Shown in pieces: positions 50,652-60,031 of a stretch of 64,000 nt of DNA (position 1 is the first letter of the stretch; each line of letters opens with the position of its first letter). The notes beneath the pieces are model-generated. The model was given only the letters and a program-made list of their open reading frames with translations. It was not told where the DNA came from and ran no database searches. Source of the stretch: Sporolactobacillus laevolacticus DSM 442. Its GTDB lineage: Bacteria > Bacillota > Bacilli > Bacillales > Sporolactobacillaceae. The translations under genes were made by a program, and so were the position numbers. Location of the stretch: assembly GCF_000497245.1 (NCBI RefSeq), contig NZ_AWTC01000001.1:180234-244233 (forward strand), given 5' to 3'.

Positions 50652-51658
50652 CAGTCCTGATCCTTCCTCTCAATATTAAAGTGTTCATAGGCAAGGTCAG
50701 TCACCATGCGGCCTCGAGGTGTACGTTGAATATAACCAATCTGCAACAGATACGGTTCATGCACATCCTCAATGGTATGCCGCTCTTCACCAATCGCCGC
50801 AGCTAAAGTGTCAAGACCGACAGGGCCGCCATGAAATTGACGGATGATCCCTGTTAATAATTGATGATCAACCCGATCCAATCCTGCTTCATCGACATGC
50901 AGCCTGCTTAACCCATCACGCGTGGTTGCACGATCGACAATGCCGTCGCTTTCAACCTGGGCAAAATCGCGAATTCGCTTCAGAAGCCGATTGGCAATAC
51001 GCGGTGTTCCCCGCGAACGGCGAGCGATTTCAAAACAAGCATCTTCTTCAATTTCCGTTTGCAGAACAGCTGCTGTCCTTTTGATAATCATCGCCAATTC
51101 TTCAGGACTGTAAAATTGCAGGCGATTAATCACCCCAAATCGGTCGCGAAGTGGAGGCGACAGATAGCCAGCCCGCGTTGTTGCGCCAACCAATGTAAAT
51201 GGAGGTAAGTTGATACGTACCGAATGAGCCGTCTCGTCTTTGCCAATGACAATATCCATACAGAAGTCTTCCATCGCCGGATACAGAATTTCCTCGACAT
51301 GCCGCGGAAGCCGGTGAATTTCATCAATAAACAGCACATCACCAGGTTCCAGTGAGGACAGGACAGCTGCTAGATCACCCGGGCGCTCAAGCGCAGGACC
51401 GGATGTCGTACGAATACCTGCCCCCATCTCTGTGGCGATAATCATTGATAAGGTTGTTTTTCCAAGACCGGGCGGACCATACAGCAAGACATGGTCCAAT
51501 GGTTCCTGCCGTTCTTTAGCTGCACGGATGAACACTTTCAGATTCTGTTTGATTTCGTTCTGACCAATATAGTGGTCCAGATCCGAAGGGCGAATGGATC
51601 GGTCCAGCCCCTGATCCTCAAGAATTGAGTCACTTGAAAGCAAATGATCGTCTTCCAA
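50651..51658 (-). CDS. ruvB: Holliday junction branch migration helicase RuvB
   Basis: A 335-residue AAA+ motor. Walker [10 protein letters not shown], Walker B FIDEIHRL, sensor 1 [18 protein letters not shown] and the arginine finger are clear; the C-terminal winged helix has [10 protein letters not shown]. The start is TTG preceded by GGAGGGCGTCGAA. It follows ruvA by 15 bases; no ruvC is expected in Bacillales. Confidence 0.97.
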   Translation of the reverse strand: MEDDHLLSSDSILEDQGLDRSIRPSDLDHYIGQNEIKQNLKVFIRAAKERQEPLDHVLLYGPPGLGKTTLSMIIATEMGAGIRTTSGPALERPGDLAAVLSSLEPGDVLFIDEIHRLPRHVEEILYPAMEDFCMDIVIGKDETAHSVRINLPPFTLVGATTRAGYLSPPLRDRFGVINRLQFYSPEELAMIIKRTAAVLQTEIEEDACFEIARRSRGTPRIANRLLKRIRDFAQVESDGIVDRATTRDGLSRLHVDEAGLDRVDHQLLTGIIRQFHGGPVGLDTLAAAIGEERHTIEDVHEPYLLQIGYIQRTPRGRMVTDLAYEHFNIERKDQD

Positions 51659-51673
51659 TTCGACGCCCTCCTT

Positions 51674-52273
51674 TTATACTTTTGATAATCGTTTCAACGC
51701 TTCTTTAACATAATTTTCTGCACTAAGGTCCTGTTCTCTTAAAGCCGGAACAACCTTACGAATTTCCCGTTCGGAGTAGCCGAGCATCGACAAGACATCG
51801 ACTGCTTCGGCAAGCGCATTGTCCAGTCGCTCTTCTGAAGGTTCTGCCTGTGTACCGACTGGACGTACCGCAAATTCCTTGAGTTTTCCCTTCAAATCCA
51901 AAACGATCTGTCCTGCTGTCTTTCGTCCAATTCCTGGAAACCGCGTCAAAAATTTTTCGTCTTCAGCTTCAATCGCTTGAATGACTTCATCAGGATCTCC
52001 AGAGGCAAGGATGGCTAACGCATTCTTGGGACCAATTCCAGATACGGAGAGCAGTCGAACAAAAAGCTCCCGCTCCTCCCTCGTCTGAAAGCCATATAAA
52101 ATATTTGCATCCTCTCGCACATATTGATAGAGATAGACCTTCGTTTCTTTATTCAGCAACGGCTGGTAACTAAACGGATTCGCACAAATTATCCGATAGC
52201 CAAATCCCCCTTGCTCGATAACGATACCGTTTCCGGAAAGGTAGGTCAGGATGCCTCTAATATAATCAAACAC
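51674..52273 (-). CDS. ruvA: Holliday junction DNA helicase subunit RuvA
   Basis: A 199-residue protein with the N-terminal OB fold (MFDYIRGILTYLSGNGIVIEQGG), two helix-hairpin-helix motifs (VSGIGPKNALAIL and FPGIGRKTAGQIVLDLKGK) and the C-terminal RuvB-contacting domain. The start is GTG with GAGGGG upstream. In B. subtilis bofC precedes ruvA; here the upstream neighbour is the YebC gene. Confidence 0.96.
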   Translation of the reverse strand: MFDYIRGILTYLSGNGIVIEQGGFGYRIICANPFSYQPLLNKETKVYLYQYVREDANILYGFQTREERELFVRLLSVSGIGPKNALAILASGDPDEVIQAIEAEDEKFLTRFPGIGRKTAGQIVLDLKGKLKEFAVRPVGTQAEPSEERLDNALAEAVDVLSMLGYSEREIRKVVPALREQDLSAENYVKEALKRLSKV

Positions 52274-52380
52274 TAAATTAACCCCTCATCCGTTCAATTC
52301 TACGTCGCAAAAACCACATCTTTGTCTATCATATCATATGGAGGGCATTTGTCCTAAGAAAAGCCAAATGAACCACACGA

Positions 52381-52408
52381 AAAAAGGACATCCGGCGCCG
52401 AATGTCCC
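52381..52408 (-). terminator. intrinsic terminator after yebC
   Basis: On the minus strand GGACATTCGGC pairs with GCCGGATGTCC, followed by TTTTTTC. It separates the YebC gene from the ruvA-ruvB operon. Confidence 0.88.
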
Positions 52409-52436
52409 TTCCTTTATCATTCAAGTCAAATTTGGG

Positions 52437-53165
52437 TTATGCTTCTTCAAGATTGCTGTAAATATCTTGAACATCATCGTTATCTTCCAGAGTTTCAATC
52501 AGCGTTTCCATCTTTTCGAGATCTGTACCAGTTAGTGCTGTTTTTGTTGTAGGGATCATCGCTACTTCTGCGCGGTCAATTTCATAACCCTTTTCTTCAC
52601 TCAGCACTTTTCTAACTTCTTCAAATGCTGCAGGTGTCGTCACAATAATGAAACGGTCATCTTCCGTTCTCATATCGTCTGCACCTGCGTCAACGGCGTC
52701 CATCATGACCTCGTCTTCGTCTAATCCATCTTTAGCTTCAATCTCGATAATGCCTTGCTTGTCAAACAAGAAAGAAACGCTTCCTGATTCGCCCAAATTG
52801 CCTCCGCTTTTCGAAAATGCGTGGCGAATTTCAGATGCCGAACGATTTCGGTTATCCGTCAGAACATCGACCATAACCGCTACACCACCAGGTCCGTATC
52901 CCTCATAAGTAATTTCCTCATAAGTCACGCCATCCAGATTACCAGTCGCTTTCTTGATTGCCCGGGAAATATTGTCATTCGGCATATTCGCTGCTTTCGC
53001 TTTTTCGATGGCATGCCTTAATCCGGCATTCATGCTTGGATCGGCGCCTCCATGGCGTGCTTCAAGAAAGATATCTTTGGATAACCTCATAAATATTTTT
53101 CCACGTACTGCATCCAATGCATTTTTTTTATGCTGTATGTTATTCCATTTTGAATGTCCAGACAT
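52437..53165 (-). CDS. yebC: YebC/PmpR family protein
   Basis: A 242-residue protein starting [19 protein letters not shown], the invariant family N-terminus; [16 protein letters not shown] and [10 protein letters not shown]-type [16 protein letters not shown] motifs follow. Members act as DNA-binding regulators or relieve ribosome stalling at proline stretches. The start at 53165 has GGAGG 9 bases upstream; an ATG 6 bases earlier is poorly spaced. It stands alone between two terminators. Confidence 0.94.
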   Translation of the reverse strand: MSGHSKWNNIQHKKNALDAVRGKIFMRLSKDIFLEARHGGADPSMNAGLRHAIEKAKAANMPNDNISRAIKKATGNLDGVTYEEITYEGYGPGGVAVMVDVLTDNRNRSASEIRHAFSKSGGNLGESGSVSFLFDKQGIIEIEAKDGLDEDEVMMDAVDAGADDMRTEDDRFIIVTTPAAFEEVRKVLSEEKGYEIDRAEVAMIPTTKTALTGTDLEKMETLIETLEDNDDVQDIYSNLEEA

Positions 53166-53372
53166 AGTCATTCTCCTCCCGATGATCATTGCGGTCCGAT
53201 TAACGATTAAAGCATATATCTAGTAAACATGAATGCCAAAAAAGAGCCGACAATAGCCGTTTTCTGATTGCTCAACTCGCGTTCTTTCTCTGGTCCACGT
53301 TCTTCCATCTTATACTTCAACGTACTCCGCAGATTTCATTCCGTTCCCATTATACCCATTTTTTATGCCGAA

Positions 53373-53405
53373 AAAAAGAGCAAGGGCTTTGCCCTTGCTC
53401 TTTTT
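53373..53405 (-). terminator. intrinsic terminator after the YhcN-like gene
   Basis: GAGCAAGGGC pairs perfectly with GCCCTTGCTC around a TTT (AAA) loop, with T-runs on both strands. Confidence 0.9.
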
Positions 53406-53420
53406 CCTGCCAAATGAATG

Positions 53421-53987
53421 TTATTTGGTGTTGTTTTGAAATGGACGTTTTAATGCTTTCGATAAATCATTGATGATGCCGACAACATCTGATCGCGCTT
53501 CGCGAGTAGCTTTGCCTGCATTAAACGTTGTTTCGGTTGCCGTTATTCTTTTTAAATAACGCTTATCGGTGGATACAAGGACTTGTCGGTTACCTGCAAG
53601 CGGAAGAACGGCCAAACGAACTTTTTTTCTTAAATTCGCTTTGTCTGTTACTCCACTTTCAGGAATAGCACCTACAACAACAGTATTTCCGTTAACAAGG
53701 ACATGCGCTTTTTTCACACCGCTAACCGAATCTGCTCGATTAGCGATACGTTTCGCCAGATCTCTTTCATCCTGATAGCTCATCTGGTTAACCTGATTGT
53801 TGTTGTAACCTGTATAATTCGGCGCAGGCACCGCGTTAGGATTATTATAGGGATAATTATAACCCGTTTGATAATTCACATTGCGCGGTGCGGTTGGACG
53901 GTTGTAAGCGGCATTATTCGCACCACAGCCTGCAAGTAGTCCACTCATAGTCAGCACTGTTCCAAGTGTCATTATTACTTTTTTCAA
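53421..53987 (-). CDS. YhcN/YlaJ family sporulation lipoprotein (CoxA-like)
   Basis: A 188-residue lipoprotein. The signal peptide has a basic start (LKKVIM), a hydrophobic core and the lipobox LLAGC, giving lipid attachment at a Cys near residue 20. A Tyr/Asn/Pro-rich linker follows, then the YhcN domain (about 85-180; DRADSVSGVKKAHVLVNGNTVVVG). I use the TTG at 53987, placed just after GGGGGAG; a GTG at 54005 is possible. The B. subtilis relatives CoxA and YhcN are spore proteins; this gene lies after safA, as coxA does. Confidence 0.85.
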   Translation of the reverse strand: MKKVIMTLGTVLTMSGLLAGCGANNAAYNRPTAPRNVNYQTGYNYPYNNPNAVPAPNYTGYNNNQVNQMSYQDERDLAKRIANRADSVSGVKKAHVLVNGNTVVVGAIPESGVTDKANLRKKVRLAVLPLAGNRQVLVSTDKRYLKRITATETTFNAGKATREARSDVVGIINDLSKALKRPFQNNTK

Positions 53988-54073
53988 CTTAACTCCCCCT
54001 TTCACAACTTATCTTGTGTGAAACGAGGCGTTTTTACGCTTAAGAATTTTTTCCGTTAAATTAGCAGATCTTA

Positions 54074-54134
54074 ACAAAAGCAAGTGCTCGAAAATCGCCC
54101 ATATTTGCATGGCGATCATAAGTGAGCACTTGCC
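54074..54134 (-). terminator. intrinsic terminator after safA
   Basis: GCAAGTGCTC pairs with GAGCACTTGC, with an inner ATCGCC/GGCGAT stem, followed on the minus strand by TTTTGTT. It lies about 20 bases beyond the safA stop codon. Confidence 0.82.
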
Positions 54135-54152
54135 CTAAATTTTGTTCATTTT

Positions 54153-55865
54153 TTATTTTTTTGGCTGACCTGATATATTTGGCTGATAAATAGGTGCTAA
54201 GACACCTGGCATTGCAGAATAAGGAACAGGCTGCGGATGCGGTGGCTTGTTTCCTCCATAATAGCCCGCAACCGGCGTCTGACCATAAGGCGAATACGGC
54301 ATTGGACCACCACATCCGCATGGTTTCCCTTGCTGTTTTGCTGCAGGCATATAAGGATAAGGATAACCACCGATTGATCCTGGTCCAGCAGGTGATATCT
54401 TTCCGGTGTTCGATTTGTTCATCGTTGGGCTACTTTGAGTTGGTTTAAATTTAGGTGGTGCCTGCTGGGAGACACCAGCTGTTTGTGGGTTAGACCATGG
54501 GAGCGTACTTTTAATTCCCGCTGTTTTTCCATCTTTGTATGCTTGATCAAGCTCAATTGTCTCATGACTGATCGGATACTGAGGCTGTTGTCCTTTCCAC
54601 GGCTGCAATTGTGGGAAATACGGACTCATCTGTCCCATTTGTCCCGTCGGGTGATAAGGATGCATTGGTTTGAGTTTCGGCGTATAAGCTCCTGCGATTT
54701 CTGTTGGGTAAAGTGAATTCGCTGCACTTTCCTGTGTGGCCGGACTTACTGCACTGCCCATATTTGGATATTTTTGATTAGCTCCACTACCTTGGGCCGC
54801 AGGGCTCACCGCGCTGCCCATATCCGGATATTTCGGATTAGCTCCGCTCTCTTGCGCAGGACTTACTTCATTGCCCATGTTCGGATAATATGGGGCTACT
54901 CCGCTTCCCTGCATTGCCGGACTTACTGCACTGCCCATATCCGGATATTTCGGGTTGGCTCCGTTTCCCTGGGTCGCAGGACTTACTTCATTGCCCATGT
55001 TCGGGTAATATGGGGCTGCTCCGCCTTCTTGTGTGGCCGGACTTACGACACTGCCCACGTTCGGATAATATGGAGTTGCTCCGCTTCCCTGCATTGCCGG
55101 ACTTACGACACTGCCCATGTTCGGATAATATGGAGTTGCTCCGCTTTCTTGCGTTGCCGGACTCACCGCACTGCCGGTGTTTGGATAATAGGGATTGATA
55201 CTTCCTTGAGATACAGGGCTAACTACATTTCCCATATTTCCTGTTGGATAGGGATTGCTTCCAAGTGTATACGGACTCACTACATTTCCCATATTCGGAT
55301 AATAGGGACTTATACCACCTTGCGTTGCCGGACTGACGGCGCTTCCCATATTCCCCTGCGAAGCAGGACTGATCCTAGTTGGATTTTGCGCCGCAGAGAC
55401 AGGCTGCTTTGGATAAAGGATTTGAGGATAATCCGTTGCCGCCTCTCCTGCATTTTGCGACCCGATATTCGCATTTAGATGCTTCTCAGCAGCCTCAATC
55501 TTTACATTTGGCTTCGGTGGAACTGGCTTTGGTGCTGGAGTTTCCACTGCAGGCTGTTGGCTTATCGGTTCCTGCTTTACTGGGGCAGGTTTTGGTTGCG
55601 GTTGTGATTGCACTGGTTGCTGTTTTGGTTTTGGTTGCGGTTGCGGCGGAGCTGGTTGCTGTTGATGGGACACTTCAGATCTTTCACTGGCAGCTATCGT
55701 CCTTTTAAGCGGTTGTTTGCCTATTGCCACTTTCACTTTCATCCCCTGAGCCAATGAATCTTCGGTTAAACCTGTATTCATTTTCCTGAATTCGTCAATT
55801 GTCATGCCATGTTTACGCGCGATTTCTTCAAAAGTATCGCCTTTTTGGACAACATATAATTTCAC
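54153..55865 (-). CDS. safA: spore coat/inner coat morphogenetic protein SafA
   Basis: A 570-residue LysM protein. The LysM domain is at residues 2-46 (LYVVQKGDTFEEIARKHGM) and targets peptidoglycan of the cortex in B. subtilis. A Pro/Gln/Lys-rich linker (about 70-125) follows, then eleven 19-20-residue repeats (172-387) and a Pro/Gly/Tyr-rich tail with a CGCGG motif. B. subtilis SafA has 387 residues, and the excess here is largely the repeat block. The gene has no signal peptide, as expected for a mother-cell protein. Confidence 0.9.
   Translation of the reverse strand: MKLYVVQKGDTFEEIARKHGMTIDEFRKMNTGLTEDSLAQGMKVKVAIGKQPLKRTIAASERSEVSHQQQPAPPQPQPKPKQQPVQSQPQPKPAPVKQEPISQQPAVETPAPKPVPPKPNVKIEAAEKHLNANIGSQNAGEAATDYPQILYPKQPVSAAQNPTRISPASQGNMGSAVSPATQGGISPYYPNMGNVVSPYTLGSNPYPTGNMGNVVSPVSQGSINPYYPNTGSAVSPATQESGATPYYPNMGSVVSPAMQGSGATPYYPNVGSVVSPATQEGGAAPYYPNMGNEVSPATQGNGANPKYPDMGSAVSPAMQGSGVAPYYPNMGNEVSPAQESGANPKYPDMGSAVSPAAQGSGANQKYPNMGSAVSPATQESAANSLYPTEIAGAYTPKLKPMHPYHPTGQMGQMSPYFPQLQPWKGQQPQYPISHETIELDQAYKDGKTAGIKSTLPWSNPQTAGVSQQAPPKFKPTQSSPTMNKSNTGKISPAGPGSIGGYPYPYMPAAKQQGKPCGCGGPMPYSPYGQTPVAGYYGGNKPPHPQPVPYSAMPGVLAPIYQPNISGQPKK
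54705..55352 (-). repeat. 60-bp tandem repeats inside safA
   Basis: Eleven tandem units of about 60 bases encode variants of MGSAVSPATQGSGATPYYPN. Units near the middle are most alike; the first three and the last are more diverged. One unit lacks a codon (SPAQESG). The reading frame stays intact throughout. Confidence 0.93.
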
Positions 55866-55953
55866 GGTATTCCATCCCTCCTGTGAAAGTCATTTTATAT
55901 ATATGGCTTCTTTAGGCTTTTTGCCACTCTTTCCTAAGGAAACTTATAGAGAG

Positions 55954-56028
55954 TGTTCGAAAAGTCTGGAAAAGGTAAGGAGTGGCGTCCTGCTTGACGT
56001 TGGTTCTTGTTGTCCTCTTTTTCAAACA
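55954..56028 (+). repeat. short inverted relative of the dispersed repeat (copy 4)
   Basis: Begins TGTTCGAAAAGTC and ends TTTTTCAAACA on the plus strand, the reverse of the 144-bp copies, with TTGTCCTC inside near the end matching their GGACAA. It is only about 75 bases and its middle resembles the partial copy at 54-93. It sits between safA and nadR. Confidence 0.6.
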
Positions 56029-56137
56029 GACACCTATAAACATTACTTCGAACGATTCTTCAGGAAATAGCTAGTAATGCACAGGAGGTTCATTTTGTTT
56101 TATAATGAAAATAAATGAAACAATGGAGTGTTTATTC

Positions 56138-56674
56138 ATGACTGAGTCAAAATATAAACGAAAAACCGCAAACGAGCGCAGAAAATCCATTATGGCTTGT
56201 CTGAAAAAGGCAACCGACCCCATTAAAGGAAATGATCTCGCTGATGAAATGCAAGTGAGCCGGCAAGTAATCGTACAAGATATTTCTTTGCTCAAAGCTG
56301 AAGGACAGAAAATCATTGCCACTTCTCAAGGCTATCTCTTACTTCAAAAAGCGCAGTCTCATTTCATAACAAAGATTGTGGCCTGTAATCACACTGTCGA
56401 TGAAACCGAGGATGAGTTGACACGGATTGTTACCTGTGGTGTGACTGTGCTCAATGTGACCGTCGAGCATCCGCTCTATGGAGAAATCACTCGTTCTTTG
56501 ATGATCCGCAATCAGTCTGACGTCCACATTTTTGTGAAAAACCTTGAGAAAACCGGTGCATCTCTGCTCTCATCTTTAACGGATGGTGTCCATCTTCATG
56601 AACTAGAAGCGGAATCATCCGATCAGATCGATTGTGCCGTCCAAGCATTAAAACAGGCAGGTTATCTGCTGTAA
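56138..56674 (+). CDS. nadR: NAD biosynthesis transcriptional repressor NadR (NiaR, YrxA)
   Basis: A 178-residue regulator: an N-terminal HTH_11 domain (RRKSIMACLKKATDPIKGNDLADEMQVSRQ) and a C-terminal 3H domain with metal-binding histidines (FITKIVACNHT, EHPLYGEI, DGVHLHELE). It represses nad or niacin uptake genes with nicotinate as corepressor. The ATG at 56138 has GGAG 9 bases upstream. No nad operon is adjacent. It converges on obg with only 9 bases between the stop codons. Confidence 0.92.
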   Translation: MTESKYKRKTANERRKSIMACLKKATDPIKGNDLADEMQVSRQVIVQDISLLKAEGQKIIATSQGYLLLQKAQSHFITKIVACNHTVDETEDELTRIVTCGVTVLNVTVEHPLYGEITRSLMIRNQSDVHIFVKNLEKTGASLLSSLTDGVHLHELEAESSDQIDCAVQALKQAGYLL

Positions 56675-56683
56675 CCTGCCTGT

Positions 56684-57967
56684 TCAATCCGTATATTCAA
56701 ATTCAAAGTCCATAATGCGTACAGTATCGCCTTCAGTCACGCCTTTCTCTCGCAGTGCATCGTCCACACCCATGCCGCGCAATTGTCTAGCGAATCGCCT
56801 GATCGCTTCGTCATGTTGGAAATTGGTCATTTTAAACAACAGTTCCACTTTCGGACCGGACACATTGTAAATACCGTCATCATCCTTTGAAATAACAAAA
56901 GGTACCTCTTCTTTTTCAAAAGTATAGACCGCTTTATCATCTTCTTTTCCTGCCTCTTCCATCGGAAACTCAGGAGTAGTCAGAATGAGTTCATATACAG
57001 CACTCATCAATTCTTTAAGACCCGCTTGAGTTAATGAAGAAATCGGGAAAATTGGAATCTCAGGATCAATTTTCTTTTTAAAAAGCTCAAGATTTTTTTC
57101 TGAATCCGGCATATCCATCTTACTCGCCGCGATCACTTGCGGACGTTCAAGCAAGCGCAGCTGATAACTCTTCAATTCCTCATTAATCTTCGTGTAATCA
57201 TCATAAGGATCTCTTCCTTCGCTCCCGGACATGTCAACGACATGAATGATTACTCTTGTACGTTCAATATGACGCAAGAACTGATAACCGAGTCCCGCGC
57301 CACTGCTCGCGCCTTCTATCAGCCCAGGAAGATCGGCAAGCACAAAGCTTCTCCCTTCATCCACGGACACAACGCCAAGATTTGGAGCAAGAGTCGTAAA
57401 ATGATATGCAGCAATTTTGGGTTTCGCGGAGGTCACAACGGAAAGAAGAGTCGACTTTCCAACACTTGGAAATCCGACAAGCCCTGCATCCGCAAGCAGT
57501 TTCAATTCAAGTTGTACTTCACGTTCTTCACCAGGTTCACCGTTTTCAGAAATATAAGGCGCCGGATTAGCCGGTGTTGAAAATCGGGTATTTCCACGAC
57601 CGCCGCGACCGCCGGCAGCAATGACTGCGGTTTGGCCATTTTCGGTAAGGTCGGCAATGATTTGTCCGTTCGCTTTGTCGCGTACGACTGTTCCCGGCGG
57701 AACTTGCACAACTAATGGGCCGGCGCTTTTTCCATGCTGATTTTTTGTACGACCATTTTCACCTTTTTGCCCTTTAAAGTGCCGTTTATAGCGAAAATCC
57801 ATCAACGTGCGCAGCCCTTCATTTACCACAAACACAACATCGGCGCCTTTGCCTCCGTCTCCGCCTGCTGGCCCACCATCGGGTACATATTTTTCACGTC
57901 TGAAGGCGACCATACCATTTCCGCCATCTCCGCCTTTGACAAACACATTCACTTGATCGACAAACAC
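56684..57967 (-). CDS. obg: GTPase Obg
   Basis: A 427-residue essential GTPase in ribosome assembly and stress control. The glycine-rich Obg fold is at about 1-157 ([20 protein letters not shown]), then the G domain with [21 protein letters not shown] and ASKMD, and the C-terminal OCT domain. I use the second in-frame GTG at 57967, giving the family start MFVDQV, with GAGGTGG five bases upstream. It overlaps spo0B by 19 bases. Confidence 0.96.
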   Translation of the reverse strand: MFVDQVNVFVKGGDGGNGMVAFRREKYVPDGGPAGGDGGKGADVVFVVNEGLRTLMDFRYKRHFKGQKGENGRTKNQHGKSAGPLVVQVPPGTVVRDKANGQIIADLTENGQTAVIAAGGRGGRGNTRFSTPANPAPYISENGEPGEEREVQLELKLLADAGLVGFPSVGKSTLLSVVTSAKPKIAAYHFTTLAPNLGVVSVDEGRSFVLADLPGLIEGASSGAGLGYQFLRHIERTRVIIHVVDMSGSEGRDPYDDYTKINEELKSYQLRLLERPQVIAASKMDMPDSEKNLELFKKKIDPEIPIFPISSLTQAGLKELMSAVYELILTTPEFPMEEAGKEDDKAVYTFEKEEVPFVISKDDDGIYNVSGPKVELLFKMTNFQHDEAIRRFARQLRGMGVDDALREKGVTEGDTVRIMDFEFEYTD

Positions 57968-58500
57968 ATATTCCACCTCACACTTTTATTACTGTCTTTA
58001 ACTATCATATAGTGTTCAACCCATTGAAAAGAATGATTCATGTTCAGCTTGCTTAATTGCCCATCGGCTTTCGCGTTGTCTTTCAGCTGTCCTTCAAAAA
58101 AGAGATGAATGCGCAGATCCACTTCCGTATCCATAACAACCCGGACCTTATTATCCGCAACCTGAGAAGCATTTTGTTCAAGAAAAGTGAACAATACTTG
58201 AAAAACATCTCTTAGGTCTTCATCATGTGCTGAAAGATCCTTTTCCGGCCCATCAATATCATATACTAATTGAAAAGCATGTGAAGACCAGCCGTACTTC
58301 ATGAGAAAAACTGCGCAATTCGGAATGTGCAAATGTGCGAGCCGAGATTGATTGTATAATTTTTCCGTTACACGCTTAACAACCTCTTCTGCCTTTTCCG
58401 GTTTCTTCAAAAAAAGATATCCCTTAATCAGCTGCAAGTCGTTTAGAAAATCATGCCTCGCCGAGCCGAGCAGCTCTATTCCATCTTTCGCATCGAACAT
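57949..58500 (-). CDS. spo0B: sporulation initiation phosphotransferase Spo0B
   Basis: A 183-residue four-helix-bundle phosphotransferase that passes phosphate from Spo0F to Spo0A. The phosphorylated His is in the first helix ([18 protein letters not shown], His16). The C-terminal half is a degenerate kinase-like fold with [16 protein letters not shown]. The rpmA-spo0B-obg order is conserved. Its 3' end contains the obg start signals, so translation is coupled. Confidence 0.92.
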   Translation of the reverse strand: MFDAKDGIELLGSARHDFLNDLQLIKGYLFLKKPEKAEEVVKRVTEKLYNQSRLAHLHIPNCAVFLMKYGWSSHAFQLVYDIDGPEKDLSAHDEDLRDVFQVLFTFLEQNASQVADNKVRVVMDTEVDLRIHLFFEGQLKDNAKADGQLSKLNMNHSFQWVEHYMIVKDSNKSVRWNMCLSIK

Positions 58501-58864
58501 GGCTGCTTGCCATCCTTTCCCATTTCTTCTCCAGTCTCTATTATATCAGAAATAGAAAGGCTCAATATGGTCATAGCGTCACACGACTACCATTACTTTT
58601 TTTCATTGCTGATCATTCGAGAAAGCTTATTTTGAATAAGATAATTTAGATTCACCAATCGTTTAAAAAAAGATTTCTTGCAAAGTAAACAAGCCATCAC
58701 AGTGTTTCCACTATTGTCGCGGTCTTTGTCCAGTATATCTTTAGTTCTTAACTGTACTGTGATTTTATGGTTGCTTACATTATAAAAAGGCGGCAGATGT
58801 CATTCTTTGCCTGAGCAAAAAATCATCTGCCGCCTCAGTTCACTATTCCACACTTAAAGAATAA
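58501..58864. other. spo0B-rpmA intergenic region
   Basis: About 360 bases. The rpmA-side terminator is at 58783-58835. The remainder presumably holds the spo0B promoter, but I see no clear hexamer pair, repeat or small gene. Confidence 0.5.
58783..58835 (-). terminator. intrinsic terminator after rpmA
   Basis: On the minus strand AGGCGGCAGATG pairs with CATCTGCCGCCT around a 24-base loop, followed by TTTTTATA. Confidence 0.85.
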
Positions 58865-59161
58865 TTAAGCTTCTTTAACTGCTTCTACAGGATAGACACT
58901 AACTCTTTTGCGGTCGTGTCCGAACTTTTCGAATTTCACAACGCCGTCCGCTGTAGCGAACAATGTGTCGTCACCGCCGCGTCCAACGTTCGTGCCCGGA
59001 TAAATCTTCGTGCCGCGTTGACGATACAGAATCGAGCCGCCTGTCACAAATTGTCCGTCCGCTCTTTTCGCGCCCAGACGTTTTGAGATGGAATCACGAC
59101 CGTTTTTTGTACTACCAACACCTTTTTTTGATGAAAAAAACTGAAGATCGAGTTTAAGCAT
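58865..59161 (-). CDS. rpmA: 50S ribosomal protein L27 (precursor)
   Basis: A 98-residue L27. It begins [14 protein letters not shown]: the LQFF extension, cut after Phe9 by the protease Prp in Firmicutes, hides the N-terminus that reaches the peptidyl transferase centre. [19 protein letters not shown] and [16 protein letters not shown] are the L27 signature. The start at 59161 has AAGGAGG upstream. prp is the preceding gene. Confidence 0.97.
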   Translation of the reverse strand: MLKLDLQFFSSKKGVGSTKNGRDSISKRLGAKRADGQFVTGGSILYRQRGTKIYPGTNVGRGGDDTLFATADGVVKFEKFGHDRKRVSVYPVEAVKEA

Positions 59162-59174
59162 GTTCAGCACCTCC

Positions 59175-59504
59175 TTAATCACTAATTCTAATATATTGCC
59201 CGTAGGACTTTTCAATCGTTCGCATTGAAACGAGCATCGCTTCCAAGATCAATTGAGCTTTTTCCAGATTGGCATCAGCCGGACAATCGGAAATTCCGCA
59301 TTCAAGATAACCGCCTTCATCCCTTTGTTGCACATCCATTCTCAGGTTGGCCAGGGACTCAACTGCGTTTATTGAGCCAAAAGCAACGGCAGAAACAGCC
59401 GCACAGACCAAATCTTGTCCATAAGGACCGCTGTCTGCGTGCCCTGTCAATTTAAATGCAAAAATTTTTCCATAATGATCCCGCCGAACCGTCAAAATGA
59501 CCAC
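59175..59504 (-). CDS. prp: ribosomal-processing cysteine protease Prp
   Basis: A 109-residue cysteine protease that removes the L27 N-terminal extension. Catalytic His22 is in [13 protein letters not shown] and Cys34 in [10 protein letters not shown]. The start is GTG with GAGGGTG upstream. Position between rplU and rpmA is invariant in Firmicutes and agrees with the LQFF site in the adjacent rpmA product. Confidence 0.95.
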   Translation of the reverse strand: MVILTVRRDHYGKIFAFKLTGHADSGPYGQDLVCAAVSAVAFGSINAVESLANLRMDVQQRDEGGYLECGISDCPADANLEKAQLILEAMLVSMRTIEKSYGQYIRISD

Positions 59505-59516
59505 TGGAGATCACCC

Positions 59517-59825
59517 TCAGGCATTGATCTTTTCAATAACGACTTTCGTAAACGGCTGCCTATGTCCTTGTTTGCGACGATAATTCTTTCTTTTCTTGAA
59601 CTTGAAGACAATGATTTTCTTGTCACGGCCCTGTTCCACTACTTTCGCAGTGACAGTCGCTCCGTCAACTGTTGGAGCACCAACCTTAACTGTTTCGCCG
59701 CCAACAAAAAGCACCTTGTCAAAAGTAACCGTGTCACCTGCTTCAGCAGCAAGCTTTTCAACAACGATCGATTTTCCTTCTTCAACCTTAAGCTGTTTGC
59801 CGCCAGTTTCGATAATTGCGTACAT
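59517..59825 (-). CDS. rplU: 50S ribosomal protein L21
   Basis: A 102-residue L21, starting [17 protein letters not shown] and ending with [18 protein letters not shown], the rRNA-binding C-terminal motif. AAAGGAGGTG lies upstream of the ATG. It heads rplU-prp-rpmA and has its own promoter and structured leader. Confidence 0.97.
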   Translation of the reverse strand: MYAIIETGGKQLKVEEGKSIVVEKLAAEAGDTVTFDKVLFVGGETVKVGAPTVDGATVTAKVVEQGRDKKIIVFKFKKRKNYRRKQGHRQPFTKVVIEKINA

Positions 59826-59996
59826 TCAGATGCACCTCCTTTAGGATCATGTTCGGATCACATGAAAGCATATGATTTCCGAACATACTCTGTCATTCTC
59901 AGACTCGCCAGAGAAAGGCTGCCTTTAAAGACATTAAAGCCTTTTCTGAGCGGTTGGAGCGAGATGCTCCTAAGTCCTCTAACAACACAATAACAG
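59826..59996 (-). promoter_or_regulatory. L21 leader RNA
   Basis: About 170 untranslated bases before rplU contain several hairpins, for example GTTCGGA/TCCGAAC around an AT-rich loop (59850-59885) and GGAGCATCTCGCTCC (59968-59982). This is the position and size of the Firmicutes ribosomal L21 leader, which is thought to mediate autoregulation. Confidence 0.75.
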
Positions 59997-60001
59997 TTGT
60001 T

Positions 60002-60031
60002 ATATTAACACAAAGCCTATTCATCTGTCAA
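60002..60031 (-). promoter_or_regulatory. sigma-A promoter of rplU
   Basis: TTGACA (complement of 60026-60031), 18 bases, then TAATAT (complement of 60002-60007). The -35 element lies inside the last codons of the RNase gene, whose stop codon is at 60021-60023. Confidence 0.78.

Noticed and set aside
54774-55478. 234-codon repetitive frame antisense to safA
   Set aside because: It is the complement of the safA minisatellite, which stays open because the repeat length is a multiple of three.
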